Assembly (NCBI RefSeq): GCF_000974785.1 | Contig: NZ_BBWV01000003.1 | Coordinates: 434,001 to 498,000 of the forward strand | Direction of reading: 5' to 3' | Length of the DNA stretch: 64,000 nt | Origin: Flavihumibacter petaseus NBRC 106054 | GTDB lineage: Bacteria; Bacteroidota; Bacteroidia; Chitinophagales; Chitinophagaceae | Part shown: one piece after another, positions 36,332 through 45,969 of the stretch | Numbering within the stretch: position 1 is the stretch's first letter | Layout: each line of letters starts with the position of its first letter | The notes under the pieces: generated by a model | Told to the model about the DNA's origin: nothing | Database searches by the model: none | What the model saw: the letters and a program-made list of their open reading frames with translations, nothing else | Translations under genes and position numbers: made by a program

Positions 36332-36688
36332 TTAAGGGTTCGTTGCCGGTTGCGTGGGAGCAGGTTGAACCGGTTGTGTTGCCGGCTGAGTGGCTGGCGC
36401 ATTGGCCGGCGCTGTTGCAGCAGGTTTGGTATTCAGCTGATCGATCATGTTGCTTTTGGAACCTTTCGGTACAAATACAGCAGAGAAAAGGCAGAGCAAT
36501 GCAACAACTGTAGCAAAGATCCACGTACCTTTTTCAAGCACGTCAGTAGTTTGCTTAACACCCATGAACTGGTTGCTGAGTCCGCCCACATTACCGGCAA
36601 GACCACCACCTTTCGGGTTTTGAACCAGGATGATAAAACCCAGGATCACACTAGCCAGGATCACCAGTATCAGAAAGAAAATTACCAT
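36332..36688 (-). CDS. secG: Preprotein translocase subunit SecG
   Basis: Small accessory subunit of SecYEG with two membrane helices: MVIFFLILVILASVILGFIIL and WIFATVVALLCLFSAVF. The cytosolic loop contains the SecG hallmark LVQNPKGGGLAG. At 118 residues it is longer than E. coli SecG's core because of a Pro/Ala/Thr/Gln-rich tail from about residue 88, built from ATQPATQPVQPAPTQP-like repeats. It ends the operon, with 1 base between it and the preceding unknown gene. Confidence 0.95.
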   Translation of the reverse strand: MVIFFLILVILASVILGFIILVQNPKGGGLAGNVGGLSNQFMGVKQTTDVLEKGTWIFATVVALLCLFSAVFVPKGSKSNMIDQLNTKPAATAPANAPATQPATQPVQPAPTQPATNP

Positions 36689-36689
36689 T

Positions 36690-37565
36690 TCAATGTTGTT
36701 TTAGTTGTTCAATTCGAGTCGCAAAATAAGCGGATTTGTCGGGATGAGCCAAACTTAATTTAGCATACAATTCGATGGCTTTTTGAATATTTCCCTGTTT
36801 TACAAGCACTTCTGCCATTGTTTCGGTCAATATTTCCCGGTGCTGCACCGATCCGGCAGCCATTTCCTGGATCTTTTCACCGTTGCCAGCGTCCATTAAC
36901 TGCTGTTCTATCCTCGGGGCAGGCAGCTTTTTCATGGTTCTGATCCATTCGGTAAAACTTTTCAGCTGTTTACCCAGTTTGTCACCGGGCGCAACCTCCG
37001 TACTGAGTTTGATACCCTGCGAGGCAAAATAATCGATCGTATGATAGGGTTCGAATAACGGTTGGGAATCAGTCTGAGGCAAGATGTCTTTGAGTCCGGG
37101 AATTGGAATGGGGGATTCCCTGCTCAGGATATCGCTCCGTAGGGTACTGTTGTCTTCTGTTGACTGGACTGGAGATTCCGGTTCAGCGGGAACCTCAGGT
37201 GCTGGTGCCGCTACTGCTTCGGTAACAGTTGATTTAACCAATGCTTCCGGTTCCGGCACCACGGGATCAGCAACATGGTATTGTTCAGTTTTCAACGGAC
37301 TGACAGGTTCGGCTGCCGGTTTCACCCACACAGATGTTTCTGACAGTACTGTCTGTAACAGGTATGGGTTTGGAAAATACAGGCTGCATTTATCCCACTG
37401 GCTGTTAAAACCAGGATCCTTTTCCTGTTGCTGTTTCTTCAGCAACAGCAATTGCAGCGACGCAGCATAGGGGTGTTTGGAAATCGCCCTTTCCAATTCA
37501 GGAATACTGACACTTTCCAGGGTTGGCTGACGGAAATAGAACGGTATCGTTTTGGCTAGCAACAT
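36690..37565 (-). CDS. Conserved protein of unknown function between lptE and secG
   Basis: A 291-residue soluble protein without signal peptide. N-terminal part (about 1-75) resembles a helical segment (ISKHPYAASLQLLLLKKQQ). A Pro/Glu/Val-rich linker covers about 85-150. The C-terminal part contains FEPYHTIDYFASQGIKLS, LGKQLKSFTEWIRTMKKLP and a single TPR-like unit EVLVKQGNIQKAIELYAKLSLAHPDKSAYF. I do not know its function. The tight spacing (2 bases from lptE, 1 from secG) implies a role shared with envelope or export genes. Confidence 0.8.
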   Translation of the reverse strand: MLLAKTIPFYFRQPTLESVSIPELERAISKHPYAASLQLLLLKKQQQEKDPGFNSQWDKCSLYFPNPYLLQTVLSETSVWVKPAAEPVSPLKTEQYHVADPVVPEPEALVKSTVTEAVAAPAPEVPAEPESPVQSTEDNSTLRSDILSRESPIPIPGLKDILPQTDSQPLFEPYHTIDYFASQGIKLSTEVAPGDKLGKQLKSFTEWIRTMKKLPAPRIEQQLMDAGNGEKIQEMAAGSVQHREILTETMAEVLVKQGNIQKAIELYAKLSLAHPDKSAYFATRIEQLKQH

Positions 37566-37567
37566 GT

Positions 37568-38074
37568 TTACCAGTTCGAAAAGATACGGTTAAAAATTTC
37601 ATCCGAAAGGTTCCTGATCATGGTTTCGTTCAATTGCGATTCCGCCTGGGGAAGGGCAAGGTTCGCGTTAAAGTCGAAGTTACGGGTGATGGTCACCGGA
37701 TCCTTATAGCTTTTCGTTTCGTCAAGTTTGTTCTCAAACATAATGGCCACAGATACGTTCAGGCGGTTGGTGGCTGTTGTCTGATTCTGGATGCCCGAAG
37801 TGGTCACGGAATAATCCGTAATGGTAGCAGAAATAATATAATGCGCATCATCACCCTGGATCATCGTCAGCCTGGTCTGGCTGATCACCTTCTGGCGGAG
37901 TCTTTCTGTCAACTGCGGCGCCAGCTGGGGGTTTACATATCTTGCCCTGTTTTCAATAAAATTGATCTTTACCGTTTTTACCTCCGGGGGAATGGAAACA
38001 TCCTTAAAAGAATAACAGCCGGCGAACCCGGTAATCAGGCCAACCAGCAAAAAGGCCTTAATCGTTGATATCAT
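37568..38074 (-). CDS. lptE: LptE-family LPS assembly lipoprotein
   Basis: A 168-residue outer-membrane lipoprotein with lipobox GFAGC, then CYSFKDVSIPPEVKTVKI and NFIENRARYVNPQLAP, which mark the Bacteroidota LptE-like group. In the Lpt machine it plugs LptD during LPS insertion. Its start overlaps the end of the sigma-54 activator gene by 17 bases, so translation is coupled. lptD is not in this window. Confidence 0.9.
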   Translation of the reverse strand: MISTIKAFLLVGLITGFAGCYSFKDVSIPPEVKTVKINFIENRARYVNPQLAPQLTERLRQKVISQTRLTMIQGDDAHYIISATITDYSVTTSGIQNQTTATNRLNVSVAIMFENKLDETKSYKDPVTITRNFDFNANLALPQAESQLNETMIRNLSDEIFNRIFSNW

Positions 38075-39296
38075 ATTCTTTCAGTTTTCGGTAAAGGGTT
38101 CTTTCACTGATGCCCAGATCAGATGCAGCATCTTTGCGTTTTCCTTTGTGTTTTTTCAGGGCTTTCAGGATCAGCTCTTTTTCCTTATCCATAATATTGA
38201 GCGATTCCTCCACTTCTTCATGTTCATGAATGTCGTCATGAGGCAGCAACACCGCCGGTTGATTGTGGATGATCGCAGGCGCGGGTGACAACTCAACCGG
38301 TACCGGATAATCGCGGAGAAGGCTTTCTTTCGTATAAGCTGCAGCTGCAGCTGCCTCACCGGGATTCTGCAGGATCTCCACAAACATTTTTTTGAGTTCC
38401 GTAACATCTTTTTTCATGTCAAAGAACAATTTGTACAGCAGTTCCCGCTCGTTGCCGAACTCACTGGTATGCGTACCATTGGAGTTGTTCACTACCATCG
38501 GTAACCGGTTGTTGGGATGTTCCGGAAGGAACCGGCGCAAATCCGTCGAATTGATATGTTTGTCTACCGATAATACTGAAATCTGCTCTGCAATATTTTT
38601 CAGCTCGCGGATATTGCCCGGGAAAGTATAATTCATCAGCAATTGACGGGCATCATCGTCCAGTTGCACCGGTGCTGTTTTATACCGTTCCGCGAAATCA
38701 ACGGCGAACTTGCGGAACAGCAGCGGAATATCATCTTTACGGTCCCTCAACGATGGAACCCTGATGGGAACCGTGCTGAGACGGTAATAAAGATCCTCCC
38801 TGAATTTTCCCTTCTGGGTATACTCCAGCAGGTCTTTGTTGGTTGCCGCAATGACACGGACATCCGTTTTCTGCACTTTGGAAGATCCCACGCGGATGAA
38901 CTCACCGGTTTCCAGCATGCGCAGCAACCGGGCCTGGGTGCCCAGCGGCATCTCACCGATCTCATCAAGAAAAATGGTGCCTCCGTTTACCGTTTCAAAA
39001 TATCCTTTCCTGCTGTCAACCGCACCGGTAAAAGCGCCTTTCTCGTGACCGAATAATTCGGAATCAATAGTGCCTTCCGGGATGGCACCGCAGTTAACGG
39101 CAATAAAAGCATTGTGCTTTCTGGCAGACAGGGCGTGAATGATCTGGGAAAATGCTTCTTTACCTACACCACTTTCCCCGACGATAAGAACGGTAAGGTC
39201 TGTATTGGCAACCTGCGCAGCAACATTAAGGGCATGATTCAATGCCACAGTATTACCGATTATGCCAAATCTGTTTTTTATGCTTTGAATATCCAT
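38058..39296 (-). CDS. Sigma-54-dependent transcriptional activator without receiver domain
   Basis: A 412-residue enhancer-binding protein from ATG 39296. AAA+ domain begins near residue 15: Walker A GESGVGKE, sigma-54 contact motif ELFGHEKGAFTGA, Walker B GGTIFLDEIGEMP, sensor region RVIAATNKDL. A linker of about 100 residues is followed by a Fis-type HTH at the very end (ASDLGISERTLYRKLKEYD). There is no N-terminal receiver, PAS or GAF domain, so control must come from level, partner or ligand. It sits in the operon miaB-activator-lptE-unknown-secG. Target promoters unknown. Confidence 0.93.
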   Translation of the reverse strand: MDIQSIKNRFGIIGNTVALNHALNVAAQVANTDLTVLIVGESGVGKEAFSQIIHALSARKHNAFIAVNCGAIPEGTIDSELFGHEKGAFTGAVDSRKGYFETVNGGTIFLDEIGEMPLGTQARLLRMLETGEFIRVGSSKVQKTDVRVIAATNKDLLEYTQKGKFREDLYYRLSTVPIRVPSLRDRKDDIPLLFRKFAVDFAERYKTAPVQLDDDARQLLMNYTFPGNIRELKNIAEQISVLSVDKHINSTDLRRFLPEHPNNRLPMVVNNSNGTHTSEFGNERELLYKLFFDMKKDVTELKKMFVEILQNPGEAAAAAAYTKESLLRDYPVPVELSPAPAIIHNQPAVLLPHDDIHEHEEVEESLNIMDKEKELILKALKKHKGKRKDAASDLGISERTLYRKLKEYDIND

Positions 39297-39300
39297 GGGG

Positions 39301-40728
39301 TCAAGCCTCAATAACTTTTACTTTTCCTAACAGGGTTGCCTGGGTGAAATGGGTTACTTCCACCTTAACATAATCTCCCTTCTTTAGTTGAAATTGTTCT
39401 TTCGGAAAAACGATTACCTTATTCTGAGAACTCCGGCCCATCCATTCCTGGTCACTCTTTTTACTTTCTCCTTCAATGAGCACTTCATATATATTACCTA
39501 AATCCCGGAGATTGCTCTCCCTGCTCAGCTTGCCCTGGAGATCAACAATCTCCTGGAGCCGGCGTTTTTTTACAGCCTCGGGAACATCGTCTTCATAACG
39601 GCGGGCTGCCAGTGTTCCGGGTCTTTCACTGTAGAAATACATATAGCTGAAATCATACTGGCTGCTCTCCATCATCCGGAGGGTGTCCTGATGATCCTCT
39701 TCCGTTTCAGTGCAGAAGCCTGCAATGATATCGGAACTGATGCCGCAACCTGGAAGAATTTCCCGGATCCTGTTGACTTTCGCCATGTACCATTCCCTGG
39801 TATAGGTGCGGTTCATCAGTTGCAGAATGCGGTTATTTCCACTCTGTATGGGAAGATGGATGTATTTGCAGATATTCTCATGTGCCGCCATCACTTCCAG
39901 TACTTCATCAGTTATGTCTTTCGGATGAGAGGTAGAGAACCGTACCCGAAGCAGCGGAGAGATCCCGGCAACCATCTTCAGTAAACTCGCGAAACTGATG
40001 GCTTTGTCCAGCTGCTCATCAAAATAATAATAACTGTCTACATTCTGTCCAAGCAATGTAATATCGCGGATACCGTCTTCAAACAACTGACGGCTTTCGG
40101 CAACAATACTGTTGGCATCGCGGCTGCGTTCACGCCCACGGGTAAACGGCACCACGCAAAAAGAACACATGTTATTGCAACCCCGCATAATGCTAACAAA
40201 CCCGCTGACGCCATTGGATTGAAGGCGTACAGGCGAAATGTCGGAATAGGTTTCTTCCCGGCTCAGTAAAACATTTACGGCCTTCTGACCGCCTTCCACC
40301 TCCTTTACAAGCGCAGGTAAACTTCTGTAGGCATCCGGACCCACCACCAGGTCAACCAGTTTTTCTTCTTCCAGCAGTTTATTTTTCAGGCGTTCAGCCA
40401 TACAACCGAGCACCCCAACCATTAATTCCGGCTTTTTCTTCTTGAATTGACGGAACTCCGTCAATCTTTTCCGCACGGTTTGTTCTGCTTTTTCCCGGAT
40501 GGAACAGGTATTAACCAGTATCAGATCCGCCTGTTCGGGGCCTTTGACAGGACCAAACCCCGTTTCCATCAGGATAGAAGCAACCACCTCGCTGTCTGCG
40601 AAATTCATCGCACAGCCATAACTCTCAATATAAAAGTGACGGGCATAGCTGCGCTGTTCACCAGCCCCTGCCGTGAATGCCTCTCCCTGGCGGGCTTCAT
40701 CATGTTCCTTCGAAAGTATCTCCAGCAT
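39301..40728 (-). CDS. miaB: tRNA-2-methylthio-N6-dimethylallyladenosine synthase
   Basis: Radical SAM methylthiotransferase that modifies A37 of tRNAs reading UNN codons. The N-terminal UPF0004 domain has three cluster cysteines in [16 protein letters not shown] and LGCMAERL. The radical SAM motif is [12 protein letters not shown] near residue 190. A C-terminal TRAM domain covers about 405-475. The 475-residue length is standard with a slightly extended N-terminus. First gene of a five-gene operon with a full promoter upstream. Confidence 0.97.
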   Translation of the reverse strand: MLEILSKEHDEARQGEAFTAGAGEQRSYARHFYIESYGCAMNFADSEVVASILMETGFGPVKGPEQADLILVNTCSIREKAEQTVRKRLTEFRQFKKKKPELMVGVLGCMAERLKNKLLEEEKLVDLVVGPDAYRSLPALVKEVEGGQKAVNVLLSREETYSDISPVRLQSNGVSGFVSIMRGCNNMCSFCVVPFTRGRERSRDANSIVAESRQLFEDGIRDITLLGQNVDSYYYFDEQLDKAISFASLLKMVAGISPLLRVRFSTSHPKDITDEVLEVMAAHENICKYIHLPIQSGNNRILQLMNRTYTREWYMAKVNRIREILPGCGISSDIIAGFCTETEEDHQDTLRMMESSQYDFSYMYFYSERPGTLAARRYEDDVPEAVKKRRLQEIVDLQGKLSRESNLRDLGNIYEVLIEGESKKSDQEWMGRSSQNKVIVFPKEQFQLKKGDYVKVEVTHFTQATLLGKVKVIEA

Positions 40729-40746
40729 CCATCAAAATTAAGGGAG

Positions 40747-40779
40747 CAAAAATAACCTTTTTTAGCTCAAAGTGCCAAA
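40747..40779 (-). promoter_or_regulatory. miaB operon promoter, full -33/-7 pair
   Basis: Minus strand TTTG (40779-40776), a 21-base spacer, TATTTTTG (40754-40747); the miaB ATG (40728) is 18 bases further on. Drives miaB, the sigma-54 activator, lptE, an unknown gene and secG. Confidence 0.7.
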
Positions 40780-40911
40780 TTGGCAGAGCGAATATTACCT
40801 CCCACAGGATAGTGCTGGTGTAAAACGTTTGGTATTTTCTATATCCGTGCAACATTGACGTGCATATCAGGGTCATTCCTCCACTACCAACTTTACAGCA
40901 AAACTTTATTT

Positions 40912-42675
40912 ATGAAAATCTATTGCTCACCCGGATTCATCCGGGTTATCCTCTTTTGTATACTGTCAGGCTTGGGCTGTCAGAAGCCCCACGACGAAGC
41001 CTTCACGCCGCCAACCGATCGCCCCGAGCCCGGCAACAGTTTGGCTGTTAAGGCAGATTTCAGGGGCAGAATCCTGGATTTGGCTGGTTTCCCGGTACCA
41101 GGGGCCACGGTTAGTGCCGGGAATACTTCGACCGGTACCAATATTAATGGTGAATTCGAGTTGCAGAACGCTTCCGTTGACTCGCTCGCAGCAGTGATCA
41201 GCGTTAATAAACCGGGGTTCCTGAACGGCTACCGTACATTGATAGCCAGCCGCAGCATCAATTATGTGGTGATTAAGATCCTGCCGGAACAAAAGCATGG
41301 CAGCGTTCAGGCTGGCGCCGGAGGAAGAGTGGATTTTAGTAACGGAGGCGCTTTGGTGTTTTCGGGAGGTTCGTTTATTAGCTCCGATAGCAGCGCCTAC
41401 CAGGGCAGGGTAGACGTGATGGCCCGTTTCATTGATCCTTTGGAAGCAGGAGCTGCAGCAGTAATGCCCGGAAACCAGCTTGCCATTGATCAGCATAAAC
41501 ATGCTGCTTTGCTGAAATCATTTGGAGTACTGGCCGTTGAATTGCGCGGAGAAGATAATCAGGTGGTACATCTGGCTACCGGCAAGCCGGCAACATTGCA
41601 TTTTCCGGTTCCGGCTTCCCTTCGGGCCCAGGCACCGGTATCTGTTCCATTATGGTATTTCGATGCCGTCAAAGGTTTGTGGCGGGAGGAGGGGACCGCA
41701 ATTAAAACCGGAAATGAATATATCGGGACGGTAATACACTTTTCTTTCTGGAGTTGTGCCGTACCTGAAGACTATGTTGTGCTGCAGGCAGATCTGGAAA
41801 CCAATACAGGAGCGCCGCTTTCCTTTGCATCAGTTCGGATGCAGACTGATACTTCACGGGCGGTATACGGCATTACCGATGGAGATGGCTTTATCCAGGG
41901 ATATGTTCCCAAAGGCCGGCAATTGCAGATGACTGTTCTGGATGAATGTGGCAATGCTACCTATACAGGAAGCTATGGCCCGTATACCGGTGATGTTTAC
42001 CTGGGAACGGTTCAGGTGCAGCCTGTTGAAAGCCAGTTGTTGCAATTTGAAGGCGATGTAGTAAACTGTTCGGGAGACCCTTTAGCTGATGGCAGCATAA
42101 CGATTGACCTGGGAAACCGATCATTGGCCGCGACCATTACTGATGGTCATTTTGCGTTGGGCACAATCAATTGCCAGAATTTTACCGGCGCAGTCAGATT
42201 GTATTTTTACGACAATACCAGCCAAAAGGAAAAATTGGTGACGCTTTCGCAGGTAGCCAATGGAATTAATGAAGTTCCCGTGACTGCAATCTGTGATGTT
42301 TCTGATGCTTCGACGGCAACAATTGAAACAGGCGGACAAACCTACACGTTTAATACGCCGGCTGATGTAGTTTCTTTCAACCTGGACGGATCTTTCGATA
42401 TCGTCAGGCCGGACAGTTCCGTGACTTTGTATTTCTGGGCAGACCAGATCAGCGGAACAGGGAACTATCCGCTATTCTCGATGCGGTACCGGAACAACGA
42501 GCCGAATACTGAAATCACTCAACTCGGTTTGTATCCCAATGAATCAAAAGTGGAAATCACTTCTTTTGGAAGCATTGGCGAATTCATTGCCGGTAAAATA
42601 GATATCCAGGCGAAAGATCCCCAGGGGGAATTGCATCCCATAAAAGCCACGTTCCGGATCAAGCGACAATTCTGA
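40912..42675 (+). CDS. Large lipoprotein with carboxypeptidase-regulatory-like domain, copy 1
   Basis: A 587-residue exported protein from ATG 40912; the signal ends at LSGLGCQKP, a lipobox-like site. At about 45-125 a carboxypeptidase-regulatory-like beta domain is recognisable (DFRGRILDLAGFPVPGATV...INGEFEL). Next, at about 130-290, a domain that begins GSVQAGAGGRVDF and ends in HFSFWSCAVPEDY. Two further beta modules and a C-terminal domain follow. Function unknown; such modular lipoproteins are often surface exposed. It is followed 87 bases later by a paralogue. No SusCD pair nearby. Confidence 0.8.
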   Translation: MKIYCSPGFIRVILFCILSGLGCQKPHDEAFTPPTDRPEPGNSLAVKADFRGRILDLAGFPVPGATVSAGNTSTGTNINGEFELQNASVDSLAAVISVNKPGFLNGYRTLIASRSINYVVIKILPEQKHGSVQAGAGGRVDFSNGGALVFSGGSFISSDSSAYQGRVDVMARFIDPLEAGAAAVMPGNQLAIDQHKHAALLKSFGVLAVELRGEDNQVVHLATGKPATLHFPVPASLRAQAPVSVPLWYFDAVKGLWREEGTAIKTGNEYIGTVIHFSFWSCAVPEDYVVLQADLETNTGAPLSFASVRMQTDTSRAVYGITDGDGFIQGYVPKGRQLQMTVLDECGNATYTGSYGPYTGDVYLGTVQVQPVESQLLQFEGDVVNCSGDPLADGSITIDLGNRSLAATITDGHFALGTINCQNFTGAVRLYFYDNTSQKEKLVTLSQVANGINEVPVTAICDVSDASTATIETGGQTYTFNTPADVVSFNLDGSFDIVRPDSSVTLYFWADQISGTGNYPLFSMRYRNNEPNTEITQLGLYPNESKVEITSFGSIGEFIAGKIDIQAKDPQGELHPIKATFRIKRQF

Positions 42676-42702
42676 CAATTAAAATATATCCGAAATAATT
42701 TA

Positions 42703-42710
42703 TATTTTTG
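42703..42710 (+). promoter_or_regulatory. -7 box upstream of lipoprotein copy 2
   Basis: TATTTTTG matches TAnnTTTG exactly, 52 bases upstream of the ATG at 42763, so the second copy can be expressed on its own. Confidence 0.5.
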
Positions 42711-42762
42711 GCCGGAATAAATTTTTTCGGCTAAACCTGGCCGTTACCTTAAACCCATCCTT

Positions 42763-44505
42763 ATGGACTTCTTCCGTAAAAAGAAATTCTTATTTTATTT
42801 CCTGTTAGTATGCCTTAGCTGGAATTGCCAGAAACCTCACAGCGATGAATTCCAGCCCCCTCCGGTAATAACCGATGCCACCCCGGGTAACAGTTCACCT
42901 GTATCTGCGAGCTTTCGCGGGAGGGTAGTCGACCTCCAGGGGATCCCACTGTCCGCCGTAACTGTTACCGCAGGCACCAGGTCTTCTCTTACGAATGAGA
43001 ACGGTGAATTTGAATTGATCAACGCAACGGTTGATTCCCTTGCCGGGCTGGTGAAAGCATCCAAACCGGGCTACCTCAATGGCTTTCGTACACTCATTGT
43101 CAGTAAAGCTTTTCACTATGTCGAATTCCGTTTGATCAGGGAAGAAAAACAGGGGTCTGTCGTCGCCGGAACAGGCGGTACGGTGACTTTCAACAATGGC
43201 GGTTCAGCTACCTTCGCAGCCAATGCCTTTATCAGTGCCGACAGTACACCGTATACCGGTAAAGTTGATGTGATGGCTCATTTCATTGATCCGACAACGC
43301 CGGGCTTTGAAACCGAAATGCCGGGCAACCTGCTGGCAATAGACCGGAACAATGCGGCTACAGTATTAACCTCCTTTGGCATGCTGGCGGTGGAAATGCG
43401 CAGCGAAAACAACCAGCCGGTGAAACTTGCTGCCGGCAAACCCGCTACGCTTCATTTCCCCATCCCGGCCGCTTTATTGTCAAAAGCACCTGCTTCTATT
43501 CCGCTCTGGTATTTTGATGAAACCAAGGGCCTTTGGAAAGAAGAAGGCAGTGCAGTAAAAACCGGAAATGAATATGTTGGGCAGGTTGCGCATTTTTCAT
43601 TCTGGAACTGTGATGTTCCAAATGATTATGTGATGCTGGAAGCCGTACTGCAAACGCCTCAGGGAGCACCACTTTCATTTGTAAAAGTGGACATCAGCGC
43701 CGGGGATGCTGGTACAACTTCCGGCTATGCCAACGAGTCCGGTATGATTCAGGGTTTTGTACCCAAAGGAAAGCCTCTGCATATCACTGTAAAGGGTGAA
43801 TGTGATGAGAATATTTATTCGGTAGATCATGGTCCGTTTACCCAAATGGCTGACCTGGGGATAATCAAAATTCAGATCGCACCGGATAAATTAATCCAAT
43901 TTGTGGGTGACGCGGTCAATTGTAATAACGAACCTGTTACTTCGGGACGCGCTGAAGTGCACTATAACGGAAAAGTTGTTGCAACCACCATTGAAAACGG
44001 ACATTATTCCCTGTCATTATTGCGTTGTTCGGGGCAGGCAGAACCTGCTTTGCTCTACCTGGTTGATTTTACAGGAGGGAAAGAAATAACATTTTCCCTG
44101 GATGAAGTTGCTGACGGCCTCAATACTTTACCCGGGAAGACACTCTGTGATGCACTAACAAATTCCACCGCTACGATCAGCATCGATGGAAATACGTTTT
44201 CCTTTGTCTCTCCCACTGACAGCCTTTCCTATACTCCCAGAAGTATTATTGTCCAACGCAGAGGTGCAAATCCGAAAATTAGCTGTTGGTTTTCGAAAGA
44301 CCTTGCTCTTGGAGAAGTACCCGTGTCGGCCGTATATTATACAGACGAAGCCGGACGTTTCTATTACCCGACAGGTACAGCATCAGCAACAATTACCGCA
44401 TTTGATAATTATGTTGCGGGAAGTGTCAGCGCGACCATAACGAGAGATTCCGGTCGTACCGTACTACCAATTATTGTAAATTTCAATATGAAAACCTCAC
44501 AATAA
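42763..44505 (+). CDS. Large lipoprotein with carboxypeptidase-regulatory-like domain, copy 2
   Basis: A 580-residue paralogue of the preceding gene. The first 300 residues align almost without gaps (SFRGRVVDLQGIPLSAVTV, NENGEFELINATVDSLAG, KPATLHFPIPA, VAHFSFWNCDVPNDYV), while the last 150 have drifted far. The site expected to be the lipobox reads LSWNCQKP; Trp-Asn before Cys is unusual, so lipidation is less certain. Its stop lies 1 base from that of the convergent TolC gene. Function unknown. Confidence 0.8.
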   Translation: MDFFRKKKFLFYFLLVCLSWNCQKPHSDEFQPPPVITDATPGNSSPVSASFRGRVVDLQGIPLSAVTVTAGTRSSLTNENGEFELINATVDSLAGLVKASKPGYLNGFRTLIVSKAFHYVEFRLIREEKQGSVVAGTGGTVTFNNGGSATFAANAFISADSTPYTGKVDVMAHFIDPTTPGFETEMPGNLLAIDRNNAATVLTSFGMLAVEMRSENNQPVKLAAGKPATLHFPIPAALLSKAPASIPLWYFDETKGLWKEEGSAVKTGNEYVGQVAHFSFWNCDVPNDYVMLEAVLQTPQGAPLSFVKVDISAGDAGTTSGYANESGMIQGFVPKGKPLHITVKGECDENIYSVDHGPFTQMADLGIIKIQIAPDKLIQFVGDAVNCNNEPVTSGRAEVHYNGKVVATTIENGHYSLSLLRCSGQAEPALLYLVDFTGGKEITFSLDEVADGLNTLPGKTLCDALTNSTATISIDGNTFSFVSPTDSLSYTPRSIIVQRRGANPKISCWFSKDLALGEVPVSAVYYTDEAGRFYYPTGTASATITAFDNYVAGSVSATITRDSGRTVLPIIVNFNMKTSQ

Positions 44506-44506
44506 T

Positions 44507-45958
44507 CTACCACAACGGCTTACCCTGGTAGTAATCCAGGATCTTTGTCCTGAATACATACTCATATTTAGCCTGGATCAGGTTCGTATTGGCCCGGTCC
44601 AGGTTATTTTTTGCCACCAGGTAATCCACTGAATTCAATACTCCTTCATTAAAACGCGTTTCGGTTACCCGGAAAGATTCTCCAAACGCATCCACCTGCT
44701 GCAACAAGGTATTGTAGCGGTTAAAGGTTGCCGTCATATTGAAATAAGCCTGTTCTACCAGTTGTTGCAACCTGATCCTTGTTGAGCTTTCCACCACAGA
44801 GGCGTTTTGCAGGTCCAGCTTCGCCCTCGCAACCCTGTTCCTGGTGGTAAAGGAATTCAGGATGGGTATGCGCAGGCTCAGGTTCACATTGGTACTGTAG
44901 TTATTCCTGAACTGATCACCATACCCGATCTTCACGTTATCATAATTGTTGACAGTGGTATAGACGGGCTCCTTCGTGGTGCCGATATTAACCCAATCAC
45001 CATTGGTCTGTTCTACAGTAGAAATCAGGTTGGCAGTTGTTGCCGCACTCGAGTAATTGGTATACAGTCCGCCATTCAGGCTTAAGGAAGGCCAGTATTG
45101 ACCCCTCCAGGTTTTTACGCCGATCTCTGCACTTTCCTTGCGGAGCTTTACCGCTTTCACCTGCGCGAGTGTGTTCAGCGCAACCGCATAAATGGAATCC
45201 GGTTTTGCGGGGTAGGCAGTAAGAAACTGCTCCGGACTGATCCGTTCCAGGTGCATGCTGCCGTCATAGGGTTGATTCATCAGTTGGGAAAGGGTCAGTT
45301 TAGCCGCATCCAGTTGGTTCTTCGTGTTGATCAAACTTACTTCATCATTAGCAAGCTGCCCTTTCAGATCAAACAACTGGGAAGGCGTAACACTTCCTTC
45401 GTTATTGAGAATGGTCAAACGTGCTACCTGGTTACGCGACAGCTCCGCCTGGTTGCTGATCTGTACCAGGAGATCCTCCGCCGTCAACACCTGCAGGTAA
45501 GCCACAATCACATTCAACGTAAGGAGATCCTTGTTCTGCTGCACATCCATGTTGCCGGCATCCCTGGCAAGCCTTTGTTGCTTCACATTGTTCAATGCAG
45601 AAAGACCATTGAAGATCAGAATGCCTCCATTCAGCCCCCAGTTTGCATAATTGATGTTCTGATTCAGGTAAGTATTACTGAAAGGATCAATGCTGCGGCC
45701 CTGGTTGAGACCATGTTCCACATTGCCACTGAAAAAGGGGAGCAGGTTGTTCTTGGCCTGTTTGTAATCCAGGGCAGTTCCTGCAGCCGTGATTTCAGTT
45801 TGTTTGAGATCAAGGTTATTGCGAAGCGCTATGTCAACGCACTGCTGCAGGGTAAGTTGCCCCGTTGTATCGGTCTGTCCAAAGCTGATAAAGGGGCTGA
45901 AAGACAATAAAAAGCAGGCCGCGGCAATGCCTAGGCGGTTAAGAAAAGAATATTTCAT
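44507..45958 (-). CDS. TolC-family outer-membrane efflux protein
   Basis: A 483-residue outer-membrane channel. The signal peptide ends at FISFGQ, followed by LTLQQCVDIALRNNLDLKQ, the typical first TolC helix. Two helical hairpin repeats appear at about 30-240 and 270-460, with IRLQQLVEQAYFNMTATFNRY in the second. It would form the exit duct for the ABC/adaptor complex encoded upstream. It follows the ATPase gene at 45970 by 11 bases, so both are in one transcript, separate from the permease operon by a terminator. Confidence 0.93.
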   Translation of the reverse strand: MKYSFLNRLGIAAACFLLSFSPFISFGQTDTTGQLTLQQCVDIALRNNLDLKQTEITAAGTALDYKQAKNNLLPFFSGNVEHGLNQGRSIDPFSNTYLNQNINYANWGLNGGILIFNGLSALNNVKQQRLARDAGNMDVQQNKDLLTLNVIVAYLQVLTAEDLLVQISNQAELSRNQVARLTILNNEGSVTPSQLFDLKGQLANDEVSLINTKNQLDAAKLTLSQLMNQPYDGSMHLERISPEQFLTAYPAKPDSIYAVALNTLAQVKAVKLRKESAEIGVKTWRGQYWPSLSLNGGLYTNYSSAATTANLISTVEQTNGDWVNIGTTKEPVYTTVNNYDNVKIGYGDQFRNNYSTNVNLSLRIPILNSFTTRNRVARAKLDLQNASVVESSTRIRLQQLVEQAYFNMTATFNRYNTLLQQVDAFGESFRVTETRFNEGVLNSVDYLVAKNNLDRANTNLIQAKYEYVFRTKILDYYQGKPLW

Positions 45959-45969
45959 GAATGCGTTCT

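Noticed and set aside
40760-40779. TTGGCACTTTGAGC upstream of miaB as a sigma-54 promoter
   Set aside because: GG-to-GC distance is 8 instead of 10, and a good TTTG/TAnnTTTG pair overlaps it.
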